Source: Dichotomocladium elegans (taxonomy: Eukaryota; Mucoromycota; Mucoromycetes; Mucorales; Lichtheimiaceae). From it: 64,000 bases of DNA. Below are positions 38,079-49,726 of the stretch, one piece after another. Position 1 is the stretch's first letter. Every line of letters begins with the position of its first letter. Below the pieces are notes generated by a model. That model was not told where the DNA came from. It made no database searches and worked only from the letters and a program-made list of their open reading frames with translations. The position numbers were made by a program, and so were the translations under genes. The stretch is taken from assembly GCA_025716815.1 (NCBI GenBank), contig JAIXMN010000001.1, positions 2,046,001-2,110,000 of the forward strand, written 5' to 3'.

Positions 38079-38711
38079 GGTCTACTTTGTTTCAAAAAAG
38101 AGAGAAGCGGCATGACCGAATAATCCCCCCCAACCGTATTATTTAAATCCAGAAACCCGTATTTGGAACAGATCTGTTTTGTCAGCATGCACTCCCCTAA
38201 CCCCACAGCAACCTTTTTTTGAGCTGGATCCCGGGAAACGGCAGAACCCCACACAACCATTTTCCTCCCCTTTCGTCATCTCGTCTTGGAGATCGAGAGA
38301 TGGACAATAATGAACCAATATCTGCATCTGATCGGATCTCGCAACCTTGTACGTATCCAGGTGAATTTACTTGCGAGGCCATTGGCGCCATCATGCACTG
38401 TAATTCACGTGCCTTTCCCTCCATGTGGAGAGTACACGAATAAGAAATAGAATTTATTTGTTTACCTACTATGTAACGTATAGCGAAAGAGGATGATGAG
38501 GGAGATCATTAAGGGGGCTTAAATGAAAGACAATGGCATACATGTACGAATAATAAAATAAAAAAGAAACGGCGGCGAGGGATATATAAAGAACGGGAGG
38601 GCATATGCGAGGAACGGCGGTTGACCACCGAAGAGCGGGAGGTAAGGAAGCGGAATGATCGAGGTAGTTCCAGAGCAGGGTTTTTTTTTAAAAAAAAAAG
38701 AAATGGACGCA
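38079..38711. other. intergenic spacer
   Basis: Carboxylase promoter and 3' flank of the TBC gene. It contains a T9/A10 palindromic tract at 38681-38700. No gene recognised. Confidence 0.4.
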
Positions 38712-41506
38712 TTATATCGGGCTGGCGGGAGGTGTTTCCTGGGAGGAGGCGACTGTGACGGATGACCAGAAACGACCATAGAAACTGGCTCGTTTCGAGG
38801 CCTTGGTTACATCATCACTTCTTCGCTTGGCGAACTTCGGCGTTTGGACCGGACCGGCTGCGGTACTCATAAAAGATGCTCTCCTGTTGCTCGTACTGGT
38901 GGCTGGCCCAAACGTTTCTAGCTCTGCAATGTGCAATTTTGCGTCTGCAAGCATTTGCTCAAGCTCATGACATCGGGATTCCATGGCTGACGTCTTCTTG
39001 GTGTTATCCGATCCAGGAGTTGTTCGGCCTTTTTTGGTGTTGGCAGGCGTGGCTGCCTTCAGCGTGGGTGTTTTGGATTTTGCGACCGAGTCGCGCTGTA
39101 GCTGCTGCCGCTTATGTTGCTCCTGTTCAAGCTCCTCCATCCTGTTCTTCATATTGACCATCTTTTCAATCAGCCCTGTCTGTGCTTCCTTGGCCATCAG
39201 GTTTTGATGTCGGAGTTCCTCGTTATCTTGCTGGAGCTCAAAGTTAAGTGCTTTGGCTTTGGCAAGCTCGGCCCGAAGCTCATCCATGCCTGGTTGTTCG
39301 TTGAGACCCTGGATCGTGATCCTGAGTGCATCCCGTTCAGCCTCGACATCCATCTTGTCCATCCGGACTTGGACAAATTCTTGCTTGAGTTGGATGTGCT
39401 CGTTCTGAATCTGCGAGAGCGCAAGCAAGAGATCCTCAATCTGTTGATGAAGCATCTGCGTATCGTGGTTTGAGGGCGGTGTTGGGGTTGAGCAGCTCGA
39501 TGCGGTTGATGATGTCGCTGTAGTGGGAGACGTTGTTGATGTTGCCGCAGAAGTGGGCGAGCTGGTTGCTGTGGTCGAAGATTCATCGGAGCTCGACGAC
39601 CGTTTGGAGAGCCATCCAGCGGACTCACGCTTTTTCTTTCTATCCGAGTTCTTTGACCAAAAGTTGAAGCGGACTGCGAGGACCTGCTCTGTCTGCTTCT
39701 GCTCCTGTTCAACCTCCTTAAGATAGAGTTCTGCGAGATGATCCATCTTCTCGCGGGTGATCAGGCCACTGAGCTCCATCGCGTCGGTGATCATCAAGCC
39801 GGCATCGTCGTTATACACAATGTGAAGCTTGGAAGTAACATAGTCGAGGATGTCCTCAAATTCGGATAGCTCCAGAAGCTGTTTCTCGGAACGCTTGAGC
39901 ATAGCAATGGCCACGCGCATGATCGTTTCTGCAGCGCCCTCCGCAAAAATGATATCGTAGATGCGCATTACCATGTGAATCGGGAAAGCGTATGCAAAAA
40001 GAGTAAGGAACCATTGAGACGCGTACATTGGCGAGTGCACCGCATGATTTACAAGGTGGTCCGAGAGTTCCGGAAGTATCTGCGAGAATAGGCTCGTGAA
40101 CTGGTACAAGCGCAGCTGAAGCCCTTCCATGTTTAGTGTGAACATGGTGCGCATGTCATATGTCTCCATCAACCGCACGAACACACAAAATGCTTGTTGT
40201 TCCGGCATCTATAAACATAGATAGAAAGGGAAGGAACCTCTTGTGAGTCTTGCCCCTCTATCTTTTTCTTTTTTTTGTTACGTAGTGGAGCCGTTGATAC
40301 TTGCGTTCATCAGCAAGGGCCCAACGAGGAAAGCAAGACCTTGACAGTAGCCAACGTGCGAATCGTACAAACTGTAGGCTTTGAGCACACGTTCCAGCGC
40401 TTGCTGGCCATCGCCTCCTTCTTTTTTGAACATGTCGACGTTAGGGAAAGTGCGGGCGAGGTCACGCTGGATGATGCGCTCATAGGGTGTGTGTTCCGCA
40501 ATCAGTTGGCCATACACGGTCTCAAGATTCAGCGACGCGGACTGTGACATGGCTTGCCAAATCACGCCACGCACCTTGCTCGGGATGCCTGCCTTGAGCT
40601 TTGCCGAGAGCAGGTGGGGCAGTTTTGTTGCTAGCTCACCAAAGTCCTCGGTCAGTGCGGTCCAGAATTCCCAGTCAATATCCTCGGACGAGTCGCTCAC
40701 TAAACTCTGCATAGTTGACAGGTGAGCCTTGAGCTCATTCGACTGAATGCAGACTGATTTTGGATCTTCGTCGAGCATGGCATTCTGTTTCTCCACTTGG
40801 GCGAGGATAAAATCGATCGAGTCCTAAAGGGGAAAAAATACATATATGTATATATATATATAACATAAGCATATGTCCCTCCGGTCGGTCTACTGATTTA
40901 TTTCTTCCACCCTTCTTTCCCCCCTCTCTCTTCTTCTACCTGAGGAGGAAGATTCGCATTCTCTTCTTCGAGTCGAGGCAAAAGCTGTACATCCGAAGCT
41001 GCTTTAACGACATTTCCTGCACCGGACGCGGTACGACGACGATGCGCGGTCATGCTGGGATTCCGGCTTGGGGTGGGGCCGACACCAAAGCTGGTAGTAC
41101 GCAGTCGGCGCTGCTGCTGAAACGGAGTGCTCTTGGAACGAGATAAATTCATCTCCATTGTTGTTACCGGAGCTTGGGTTGTTGTTTCTATCGGTGGATT
41201 GCTCTGTTCCTTATGAACAGGGACAGGGGCAGGGGCAGGGACGGTGATCGCTTCTCGCTGTTGAAGGGCGTTGACAAGTCTCGAAGGTGAAGGAGGCGGA
41301 AGTTGGGATTCATCATAGGGTGGTGGCTGTTGTTGCTGTTGCGGTGGAGGCATATCAAAGGAAGAAAGAGAAGGAAAAGAAGAAGGGAAGGACGGACCGC
41401 ATACAACCGATACCACTTTTTTTAAACGCACCCTCTGCGGATCCAAATATGGCCAAGGACCCATCTTCCTGCGTAACAGCGTCTGGTCTCCAAATGTGTC
41501 ATTCAT
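38712..41506 (-). CDS. TBC-domain Rab GTPase-activating protein (Gyp5/EVI5-like)
   Basis: A GAP that accelerates GTP hydrolysis on Rab GTPases at secretory membranes. Exons 40940-41506, 40305-40823 and 38712-40208 give 860 aa. The TBC domain starts at GIPSKVRGVIWQ (about 268-279). The catalytic dual fingers are IQRDLAR (Arg about 313) and YCQG (Gln about 350). FCVFVRLM, LFAYAFP and RIYDIIFAEG follow. Residues 1-190 are Pro/Gln-rich and disordered. The C-terminal third is coiled coil (ELRAELAKAKALNFELQQ) ending in a Ser/Thr-rich tail, as in Gyp5/EVI5-type GAPs. Intron 2 (40209-40304) has a GC donor (AAC|GCAAGT) exactly inside the conserved LLMN-MPEQQAF. Rab1/Ypt1 encoded at 57 kb in this window is a plausible substrate, by family knowledge only. 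Confidence 0.93.
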
Positions 41507-42840
41507 AGTCGGGGAGCAACCTCCTCCTCTCCTCTCCTCTCCTCTCCTTCCTCCCTCGCTCCCTCCCGCTATTGTTCACTTTGGGCAAACAGACATCGTT
41601 TCCATTCATTGACCTATTTCTCCTCCTTCCTCCCCTCTTCTGGTTCACAATCCATCATTTCCCGTCCTTACTTTACAGCACTTGCCGCGGTGCAATAGAT
41701 GGTTCGTTACCATTACAGGCATTTTACCTTTTGGACGAAGCTGAGCTGTTGTTCCCCGCAACAATCATAAAAGGATCTTCTTGATCCGATTCCTCGATGA
41801 TCATCCCAACCGTATTTTATTAGCTTGCCAGACTCCAGTTTACTTTCACCCAAACAAATAAACACTATACTGGATCGAAACCTATTGATCCATCTTTCGA
41901 CTATTCACATTCCAGCCGCTGCGAGATTCCCCCTCCCCGCACGCGGCCGTGGTTTGTTACCATCCTCGGGTTTTCATTTTGGCTTGAGCAAGCCAAAATC
42001 AGGGCTGCCTGCGCTCTGTCGCACAATCATCAGGATATAACCGATCCGCCCAAACCCGCCATTGGGGCAATAAAAACCTGTGTGTGTGCCTACTTGCTTT
42101 TTATCTTCGAAGCTCATGGTTACACTTTCCTGCATTTGAATGCACGTGCTGATTTGCCTACCAGGAGAAAGTCCGACATCATCGTGTTGAGCGAGCGATT
42201 CAAGGTCAATGTTGCCGAGATCCTTTTGGCTTCTCGGACGCATTCAGACGACAAGTCATCCTTGCATACATCAGCAGTTCACTGCTTCGTTTCTCCTTGC
42301 GCGGGATCAACTTCATATGCTCGATCATCATGAGAAAGCGGCTTTCTCATTGCACAGAAACCTTGGGATAGTAGTATTGCAATCATTTTGGCGAATCCTT
42401 GAAGCTCTAGCCCCGAGAATTTTAATTCTTGCTTTCTGCATCACTGCCCTCGCTTCCTTGGATCAAAGGTCGCTTTTGGTTCGGGCCACCTTAGCAAGGC
42501 CTACGTATGCGACAAACCCCTCCCCCATCGTTTGATGGTGCTTCTCTATGTTCCTAGGCAACTCCTTCCCCCCCCTTTACGGAGGTCCTCTTGCAGGATC
42601 TGTGTTTGGATATGTAGGCAAATGTTCAGTGGCTGTAAATAAACCAGAATTTCCCCAGATAGGGTTCCCTTTCTAAGAAGGGCACCCCTCGCTTTTATTT
42701 AGCGTAGTCATCGGGAAGTTTCCTTATCGGGTCTATGACCTCGATCTTTGTGCGGACGTGGTTTTGTTTTTTTAAAAAAATAGACTATTGCTCGTTCTTG
42801 GTGTGAAACGTTGTCTGTCCTGTCTGAGTTTTCGTTCTTC
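41507..42840. other. intergenic spacer with pyrimidine repeat
   Basis: The TBC promoter side holds a (CCTCT)n tract at about 41521-41556, a likely core-promoter pyrimidine run. The remainder has open frames of 70-110 codons without motifs. No gene supported. Confidence 0.4.
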
Positions 42841-44104
42841 TTATGTATGCAACCAGTAAAGAAGAATAAGTATTATACAAGTAGATATTACACCGGCCAT
42901 AATTAATGTATCGCGCTTTCTCCGGGTGTTGATGCGGCTAATGAGACTATTGATCCCAGGTATACGGCCTAACCGAAAAAAAAAGAATATCCACATTTTA
43001 AATGCCAATCCACGCGGTAAGTTCCACCTTTGTCAAAATAAAAACTTATAGCTTACTGGCGATTCCGCCGACGCGGCTATTGATGCTGCGCAATGCTCGA
43101 CCTTGGCTCGATATATCCTGTCGGGTCGCGTAGGCTTGTCTTTTAGAGAAAAAGAAAGAAAGAGAGAGTACAGAGAGAAAGGATCAACCCTCTAGGATTT
43201 CCATCCATACATCCTTCATATACATATATGTATTGCTTACTCGAGAATTGTATCGGTCATACGGTGCGAACTTTCAATCCGGTTTCGTTCGGACAAATAA
43301 TAGTCTGATCCGCCTTCATTTGTAGCATTAAAAATCCTACCCGATGCAATTAGCGCGGATCACTTGATTGCCACTTCAACCCATACCGAATCTCATCTTT
43401 CACAGAATTCATCAGATTTGCCTTCTCTTGTGCCGCTTTGATGTTGGCCTATAAAAAAAATAAACATACGTGCGCGTGTCAGCCGATCTACCAAACTGTA
43501 CCAATAACACATCTCCTTTGCCTTCACACGCCGGAATTCCTTGTTATAGTCCGTCAAAATATCCTTGTGTCTGTCCAGTTGATGTACCATGGACGGGTTC
43601 GTTGGTGTAGCACTTGGACGGTCCAGGACCTCTTGCATCGATGTGATAACCGTCTGAAGCTGAAAATGTTATATACGAATCCATGCAAAAGAAAGGAGGA
43701 AAACGGACAAAACACACAGACATATGTATATCAGATAGTGATCAAAACGAAACGCCCCGCCCTCATATCTCGTTTCCCTTTACCTTGCGCAACAATTCCT
43801 CCGTCTCCAGTTCTTGACTAGGCTTGCCAATGCCATTCAACGGTATACCCCCGTCGGGACTATCGCCATTGCTTCCATTGCCACCCTGCAAAGATGAAGA
43901 TACCGAAGCTCCCAGCTTGGAAAGAGATGCTAACTTGAGTTCAATTTCGTTCTCCACTTGGCGCGCCTGGCGCCGTAACTGATCCCACGATAAAGGAGGT
44001 AGCGATGGCGGCGTCGAAAGGTCGCCGTCATCGTCAGATGATGTCATCATGGAGGGTGATGAGGGCATGGTTATTGCTACACTGCTCGGTGCTGTGCGAT
44101 GCAT
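42841..44104 (-). CDS. GOS1: Golgi SNARE Gos1/GOSR1 (GS28)
   Basis: A Qb-SNARE for intra-Golgi and ER-Golgi fusion. Exons 43784-44104, 43522-43659, 43387-43448, 43241-43336, 43057-43139 and 42841-42968 give 275 aa (human GOS28 250). The N-terminal regulatory helices include WDQLRRQARQVENEIELKL. The RHKDILTDYNKEFRRVKANI joint (GOSR1 pattern RHRDIL...EFHKTKAN) follows. The SNARE motif runs RIESSHRMTDTILEQAYATR to SSQGRALRSINSRV with the zero-layer Gln. The C-terminal tail anchor is about LIMAGVISTCIILILLYWLH. Intron 2 (43449-43521) has a GC donor (AAG|GCAAAG). An internal ATG (MPSSPS) could also serve as start. It belongs to the same traffic theme as Rab1, the TBC GAP and Erd2 in this window. 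Confidence 0.94.
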
Positions 44105-44249
44105 TATGTGTATGTATATGTAAGTCTGTGCGTGTGAGGTGGTGAAGCGAGCGAGAGACAGAGATGGATGATTTATGACTCCGTTTCCATCCCAACAATT
44201 AAAATTTCATATTACCAGTAATGGTACTTTATTTTCCAAAATAAATTTC

Positions 44250-45160
44250 GTACAGGAGATAAAAACAATGGCGTATAAAAATACGAAAAGAACGACGTAT
44301 CAATAGGTAAAAACATTTCATTCATGAATTAAATATATTACTTCTTCACTACACCCGTGAAACTTACAACAACCGTTCTTCCAACAGAAAAGGGCTTATC
44401 TCAAGGGCTGTGGTTATCCTGAGTGCGCCAGCGATAGCTAACGCGGAAATCATTGGTTGGGCTCATGGCCGTCTCGATCGGCCTGAGCGTGCACGTCGTG
44501 ACCTCACGTTCTGTTGCTCTGATTCAGGTGAGCCTGGCCTTCCGCGAGCTGCAGACACTTGTGCAGTACTGCCTCTCCGAAATCTTGTTGGGATGATGCC
44601 ATCTTCCCGAAGACCACGGAAGATATGCTTCATGTTAAGAGCCGCCGCCAGATCCGATTCCATAATCTTGGTTAACGAACGCCCTCTGCCATGCCTGCTG
44701 TACAGTCTTGATTTGATTATCTATTTATTAGAAAATTCTGTCTACTAAGCCTATTGTAGACTTCCAATGCCCTATTACTTGCAAGGTTGCTGGTTCGATA
44801 GACAAAACAGCTCTTATTTGAACAGTTAGAGAATAGGATAATGTACCTAACCTCTACCCTATGATAGCCGAAAGGGGTCACAACCATCCAGTCTGGGTTA
44901 CTCCAACAAACAACGATAGTCAGTTTGCCAGTGGCATTTAGGCCCGCCAGAACTCAACGGTAAATCGAATGCTGACTGTATCCTCTCAATTCGGGACATG
45001 CGCAGAAACAAACGCAGACTTGCTAATGCAAGATACACTAGGTAGGTATACAATGTGAGAACAGACGGTTTGAGGAGAGTACATTTTCTCTTTGGTGGCA
45101 TGGTCGATAGATTTAGGTCAGCTATTGCTCGCCAATTGCCGTCGTAGTTAAAAAAAAGAT
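44250..45160. repeat. repeat R1, copy A (Tc1-derived, non-autonomous)
   Basis: About 900 bp repeated in the same orientation and with few differences at 63029-63916. On the minus strand, 44950-45160 reads FNYDGNWRAIADL and later KCTLLKPSVL, then RIERIQSAF. These align to the N-terminal nucleotide sequence of the neighbouring Tc1/mariner pseudogene, partly in another frame. It carries no intact gene. A G/C-richer block at 44400-44660 has a 66-codon minus frame (MESDLAAALNMKHIFRGLRE) whose function is unknown. Confidence 0.8.
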
Positions 45161-45460
45161 GAACTTGACACATGTTATTTCCGTATATGCAACATTAGAT
45201 TTGTTATCTTACACAGAAGATTTTTGGCAAAAGCGACTTCTATTGTTGACGTCTGATGACTTAATCGGGTGGCGTCCGACTTTGATTTCGGGAAATGCTG
45301 TGTACTGAAAGCAGCCATTTTCCCAAAATCAGCATCGCAGGATCACAAAAATAAAATCGCATGTCACATGAATCCACGGAAAGGTGTCGCATAAAAAAAG
45401 CTTGGCATATCCATGTCTTACTTTTAACTCTTTCTCTTTTATACACTTTTATATTCTGAA
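45161..45460. other. transposon-flank sequence
   Basis: It contains the short inverted pair GATTTCGGGAAATG / CATTTTCCCAAAATC near 45280-45335, possibly part of the end of the following Tc1/mariner element. No gene. Confidence 0.4.
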
Positions 45461-46563
45461 ATGAGCATCTATTTCTTTTACGATGGCCAAAGAGATGCCG
45501 TTGATGAGCGTGGCTGTTCTGAACCTATGGACCATGTTATTGATGAAGAAATGTACTCTCTACAATCCGTTTGTTCACGCACTGAATACCGGCGTAGCCT
45601 ATCTTGCAGGGATAATTCTGGTCTTACTACCACATACATTCCCAAGCGAAAGGATACAGACATTCTGATGAAAGGGTCCGGGATCAAGCGCAGTTATACA
45701 GCATACACTGAACAAAACAACGTCAGACTTTTCAAACTGATGTCTGAGAAGGTCTTGAATACATCAGCTGCTGCAAAACAGCTAGGGATCCATGTTTGTT
45801 CAGCCCAGTGATGGACATTACAGTACGGGAAGGACCCTGACAGCATGTTTAAGAGAACTAACGCGAGGGGTCGTTTGCGTATTCTTAATGAAGAGCATAA
45901 GGGCATAAATTTAGAATGTGTTGATGAGAATCCGTCCATTGTCCTAGAGCGGCCGATGGAGCAACTGCTTCAAAGATTTGAGGGTCTTAAAGTATCTAAA
46001 ATGATGCTCTATCGATTTATGAAAAACGAATGCAACTTGTCATTGAGAATGGCTCGGGTTCTGCCTTTAGACAGGAATAGTGCTGCAAAGATCCAAGGGC
46101 GCCTTGACTGGGTGCGCATATGGGACAGGACCAACATGGACTTTAGAAAAACGTGGTTTTTCTTGATGAGTCTGGATTCCATATTAATACGAAACGCAGC
46201 ATGGCATGGTCCAAGAAAGGGACTCCTGTCGTGGTCACAATACCAAAGGCAAGAGCAAAGACAGCCACAGTGTTGGGAGCAATCTCAGCATCAGGCAGGT
46301 CAATCTGAAGTTACGAGCAGAGGAACTATAACTGGACATTATCTCGGCTTCCTTAAGGCTACAATGGACGAATGGATAAGTATGGACCTATGAAGGGCCA
46401 TTGTTTGGTAATGGGATAATGCACCCGTCCATAAGGCTTAGAGTCTCTCTACATACATCGAGTGGCGAGGATATCGAAGTGCTTATCTTCCATCATACTC
46501 GCCTGAACTCAATCCAATTGAGCAATGTTGGTCAGTTGACAAGAGCAAAGTAAAAGGCAATAG
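45461..46563 (+). pseudogene. Tc1/mariner transposase pseudogene
   Basis: N-terminal MSIYFFYDGQRDAVDERG and an HTH-like segment (LFKLMSEKVLNTSAAAKQLG) up to a TGA at 45809. The frame then continues at 45845 with NPSIVLERPMEQLLQRFEGL and KVSKMMLYRFMKNECNLS. Near 46150-46290 other frames give VFLDESGFHIN (first catalytic Asp) and KKGTPVVVTIPKARAKTATV followed by LGAISASG. Near 46490-46540 comes YLPSYSPELNPIEQCWS. At least three frame breaks and missing second-Asp context make it inactive. It is the most complete member of the family whose pieces appear in both palindrome arms and in R1. Confidence 0.82.
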
Positions 46564-47286
46564 ATTACCCTTGTTCCATTCTGCAATCTTCTAATATTCC
46601 GGATCCTCTGCAGATAATGGTATCAGCCTAACTCAAGTGCCTCGAGAGGAGATGATATCGGCTTTGCGTGGGACCGTGGTTTGGCTGCACCCGCGCAGGT
46701 CTCCCACCAAGGCTTTGTCAAGGTGCTTTTGTCTTCGTCTGCTTACTTCGTTGCTTCCCCCGATGCTTCTGCCGCTGGTGTTGTCGTTGGTCTGTCGCCA
46801 TCCGCCTCATTCCTTCCGTCCAACCCTTCTGCCGTCGCATCCGCCGTCGACGCTCAATAGTGACGGATCCTTTTTTTCCTCCCGCTTCCACCATTGTTAC
46901 CGCAATAGCACACCTAGCTACTTTCGAGCTAAGTCGAAGAGTAAGAAGGGGATTGATATTTTCTGTTGACTAACGGGTATGTCTCCAGGCTTTATCCATA
47001 CGACAAAATTTATGCTTTTATGCGTCATAATTTTCCTCCCTTACGAATTTATTTTTGAAAATAAAGTAAAGGAAGCACTGTACATATGGAGACCGGCGAA
47101 TGTGTCTTCCATAGGGAATAGTTTTTCAGACATCGGGGGTCTGCGTGTTTGTGTTTGTGTGCGTGTGTGCGGTTGTTCGAGTTGGTTCTGCAAGTTGGAT
47201 GCCATGGATTATGAATAAGGATGATATTACATAGAAGGGATGCGTATAGATTAGAAAAGAGGACAGGAGGTTAGGAAAGCAAAAAT
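46564..47286. other. intergenic spacer
   Basis: It may contain transposase C-terminal debris up to about 46680, then C/T-rich DNA and a GTGTTTGTGTGCG microsatellite near 47145. No gene recognised. Confidence 0.35.
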
Positions 47287-49726
47287 TCAGACACCAGGTT
47301 GGTGAAGCTGGGCTGGGTATGATGCATGATATGCAGTTGAGGTATGCTGCTGAGGGATTGACGCTGCCGCCACTTGTTGCTGCAATAGTGCTTGTTGCTG
47401 ATGATGGTACAAAGCCTGCTGCTGCTGCTGTTGATGTCGCTGTTGCATCATCATTTGATGTTGTTGCAGTTGCATCTGATGCTGAGGACTAAACGCAGCA
47501 GATGCGATCGGTAGTTGGGAATGTAGTTGCATAGGAGTGTTTGTCACTGAACCTGCATTCTGTGTCTTGACTACCGGAGAAAGATTGTTGCCATTGCCGA
47601 TGACATTAGAATTACTGGAAATAGCAGAAGAAGAAGGAGGAGCAGCAGCAGCAGCAGCAGCAGCGTTAGCGTTCCCGCCGATCATATTCTTATTTTTGTT
47701 ATTGTTGGTAAAGGACGCATCATTTCCTGTCGCATTTGCCGTAGTTTTCGTACCGTTTTTGTCGGTAGCTGATTTTTTGGTGCGAGTTGATTTTTGTCGC
47801 GTCAACTTTGGTCGTTCTTTTGTCTTTGTATCTCTTTTCGTGCCTTTGACCTTACCGCCACCTTTTCCACTACTACTACTACCGCCACTGCCGGCGCTCT
47901 CATGATTCTGAAGGGTCGCTTCATACGCCAGCGACTGTAATGACTCTTAAATGTAATATTATCAGTCCACTGCCCATGTCCACAAACTGACAGACATACC
48001 CCTAGGTGTTGCATTGGTGACCTGGGAATAAAACATGATCTCGTCTATCCGGCCCATCGTCTCTGCAACCTGGTATAACATGTATATGTTAGTTGATATA
48101 ATTCATTCCATCAGGCTAGAGCTACCGAATATCTGCAAGGCCCTCCTTACCTTTAACCATTCATAAAGCCTTGAAGGGATCCCCCATTCATTGACAGGCG
48201 ATTCATTTTGTGCATTTTTTACCGCAGCTGCTCCTTTAGCTTTGCTCGTTTTAGATGTAGTAGTAAGCATTTCTATCATACGCGTTCGTTCGATGAATTC
48301 AGCATGGGTACTGCATCGTATTTCCATCTTTTCAATCTTGAAGATTCCGTCGTCCATGCGACGAAACTGAGCCTCTAGGGACCCGGTCAGCACGACCTAA
48401 GGACATTGACCTCGGTAAGTGAGATGATGCTGATAGAGTAGACAGTTACCATTTCTCCATTTTGATAGCGATGTATCAGGCTTGCGCGGGAGCAGTCAAT
48501 ATTCACGCTTTCATCGGCCAAGATAGTTTCGCTCGAGCGTTCGAGGGTCATTTGCATCGAACTGACGTGACAAGCGTAATGTTGCAGAAAGAAACTCGGA
48601 ACAGTTGGGCGAGTCAGTTCTGTATAACGTTGTATAAGTACATATGCCGAAGACTCATGTCTATCTTCGTTCAGTTTACCATAAAATTCGTTCATATTCT
48701 TCTGCGCGCTCCAAAGTCCTAACTTGAGCACACTGGATGCTGTAAAGAAATCGTCCGCAAATTGATCCCAAAAAGCCGGTGAGTTTGCCTTGTGAACATG
48801 AATGCAAAAGCCGTTGAGTGCACTGACGGATATCTTTACTCTTCACCTTCTTCACCCCCTATTGACCCCCCACATTCGCCATCCCCCAAAATAAAAATAT
48901 ACACAATCACCCCCATAATAACATAACAATTAAAAAATGCTACTACTATCCGTCTAATTCTGTCATCTCTTTTGCTCGAGAAAGATCCATAACCAAACAA
49001 ATCGAAAGAAAACGTGCATATACATACCTGTTCTCCCGGACTTATCTTGTCTGCAAATTCAAGTAAGCGCAATATTGCCTGACCGGACGGTGAGGGCGCG
49101 GATCTGCAAAATAAAGAAAGAGGTTCATATAATGAGATAAACACCTGTCAGAGAATTGCATATTTTATGCGGGAGGAGGTATCGCACACACACGCATGCA
49201 CGGTTACCGATAGTCAAATAAAGGGAACTCACCTTTGAGGATTAGGTACTGCAAAGTGTGTTTGCTCTTGAGGGGTAGAGGGAGGAAGAGACTGGTGTGT
49301 CGATGCTGATATCGCTGTTAGCGGTTGAGATGGCGGCATGGATTTCGCGGTAGGCATCCCATTTGGTAATGCTGCAGGCTGGGGAGACATGGCTTGCTGA
49401 GGGGCACTCATGGATGAGGCAGAAAGAGCAGTGGCTGGCTGTTGTTGCATACTGGGGTGGGGTCTTTCACCTGATCGCGCGGCAGAAGCGGCGGCAGTTT
49501 GCTGTTGAAGAACTATGCGATGGCGATTTTGCAAAAGCTGTTGAACTTGGAACTGAGCATGACCCTGGAGTTGTTGTATAGGCATGGGATGTGGCGAAAC
49601 GCCATGAGGAAGTTGAGGTTGCACATGCGGTGTTTGCGGTAATGGTGATGAATGCTGTTGGTGGCGGAGGGACTGAGCCAGCTGGGAGGGGAGTTGCTGT
49701 GGGGTTGGAATAGTGCCTGTGGACAT
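47287..49726 (-). CDS. LIM-domain-binding (LDB/NLI/SEUSS-type) transcriptional co-regulator
   Basis: LDB proteins dimerise and bridge DNA-bound factors; fungal relatives (Adn1, Mfg1) control adhesion and filamentation. Exons 49233-49726, 49028-49103, 48680-48833, 48450-48619, 48151-48396, 48000-48069 and 47287-47945 give about 622 aa. The N-terminus is Gln/Pro/His-rich. The LDB core starts at GQAILRLLEFADKISPGEQ, then FWDQFADDFFTASSVLKLGL. HYACHVSSMQMTLER, then SLIHRYQNGEMVVLTGSLEA and KIEKMEIRCSTHAEFI follow. The C-terminus is Asn/Ala/Gln-rich with polyalanine and polyglutamine runs. The intron 48620-48679 is 60 nt and open in frame; splicing gives the better family match (NEFYELTRPTVPSFF). 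An in-frame ATG further upstream (49915) is possible. Confidence 0.88.

Noticed and set aside
40209..40304. Reading through the TBC intron as an alternative C-terminus (LLMNASINGSTT)
   Set aside because: It would truncate the TBC domain right after the YCQG motif; the GC-AG intron restores the full conserved domain.
41521..41556. (CCTCT)n run considered as telomere-like or CRISPR-like repeat
   Set aside because: Simple pyrimidine microsatellite next to a promoter; no spacer structure and not a telomeric unit.
44463..44663. 66-aa minus-strand ORF in R1, present also at 63242-63442
   Set aside because: Its identity in both copies follows from the recent repeat as a whole; there is no sign of coding selection or a known domain, so it is not called a gene.
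44783..44800. GGTTGCTGGTTCGATAG considered as a tRNA T-arm
   Set aside because: No acceptor stem, anticodon arm or matching D-arm at the right spacing; it lies inside repeat R1. No tRNA or rRNA gene was found in the window by eye.
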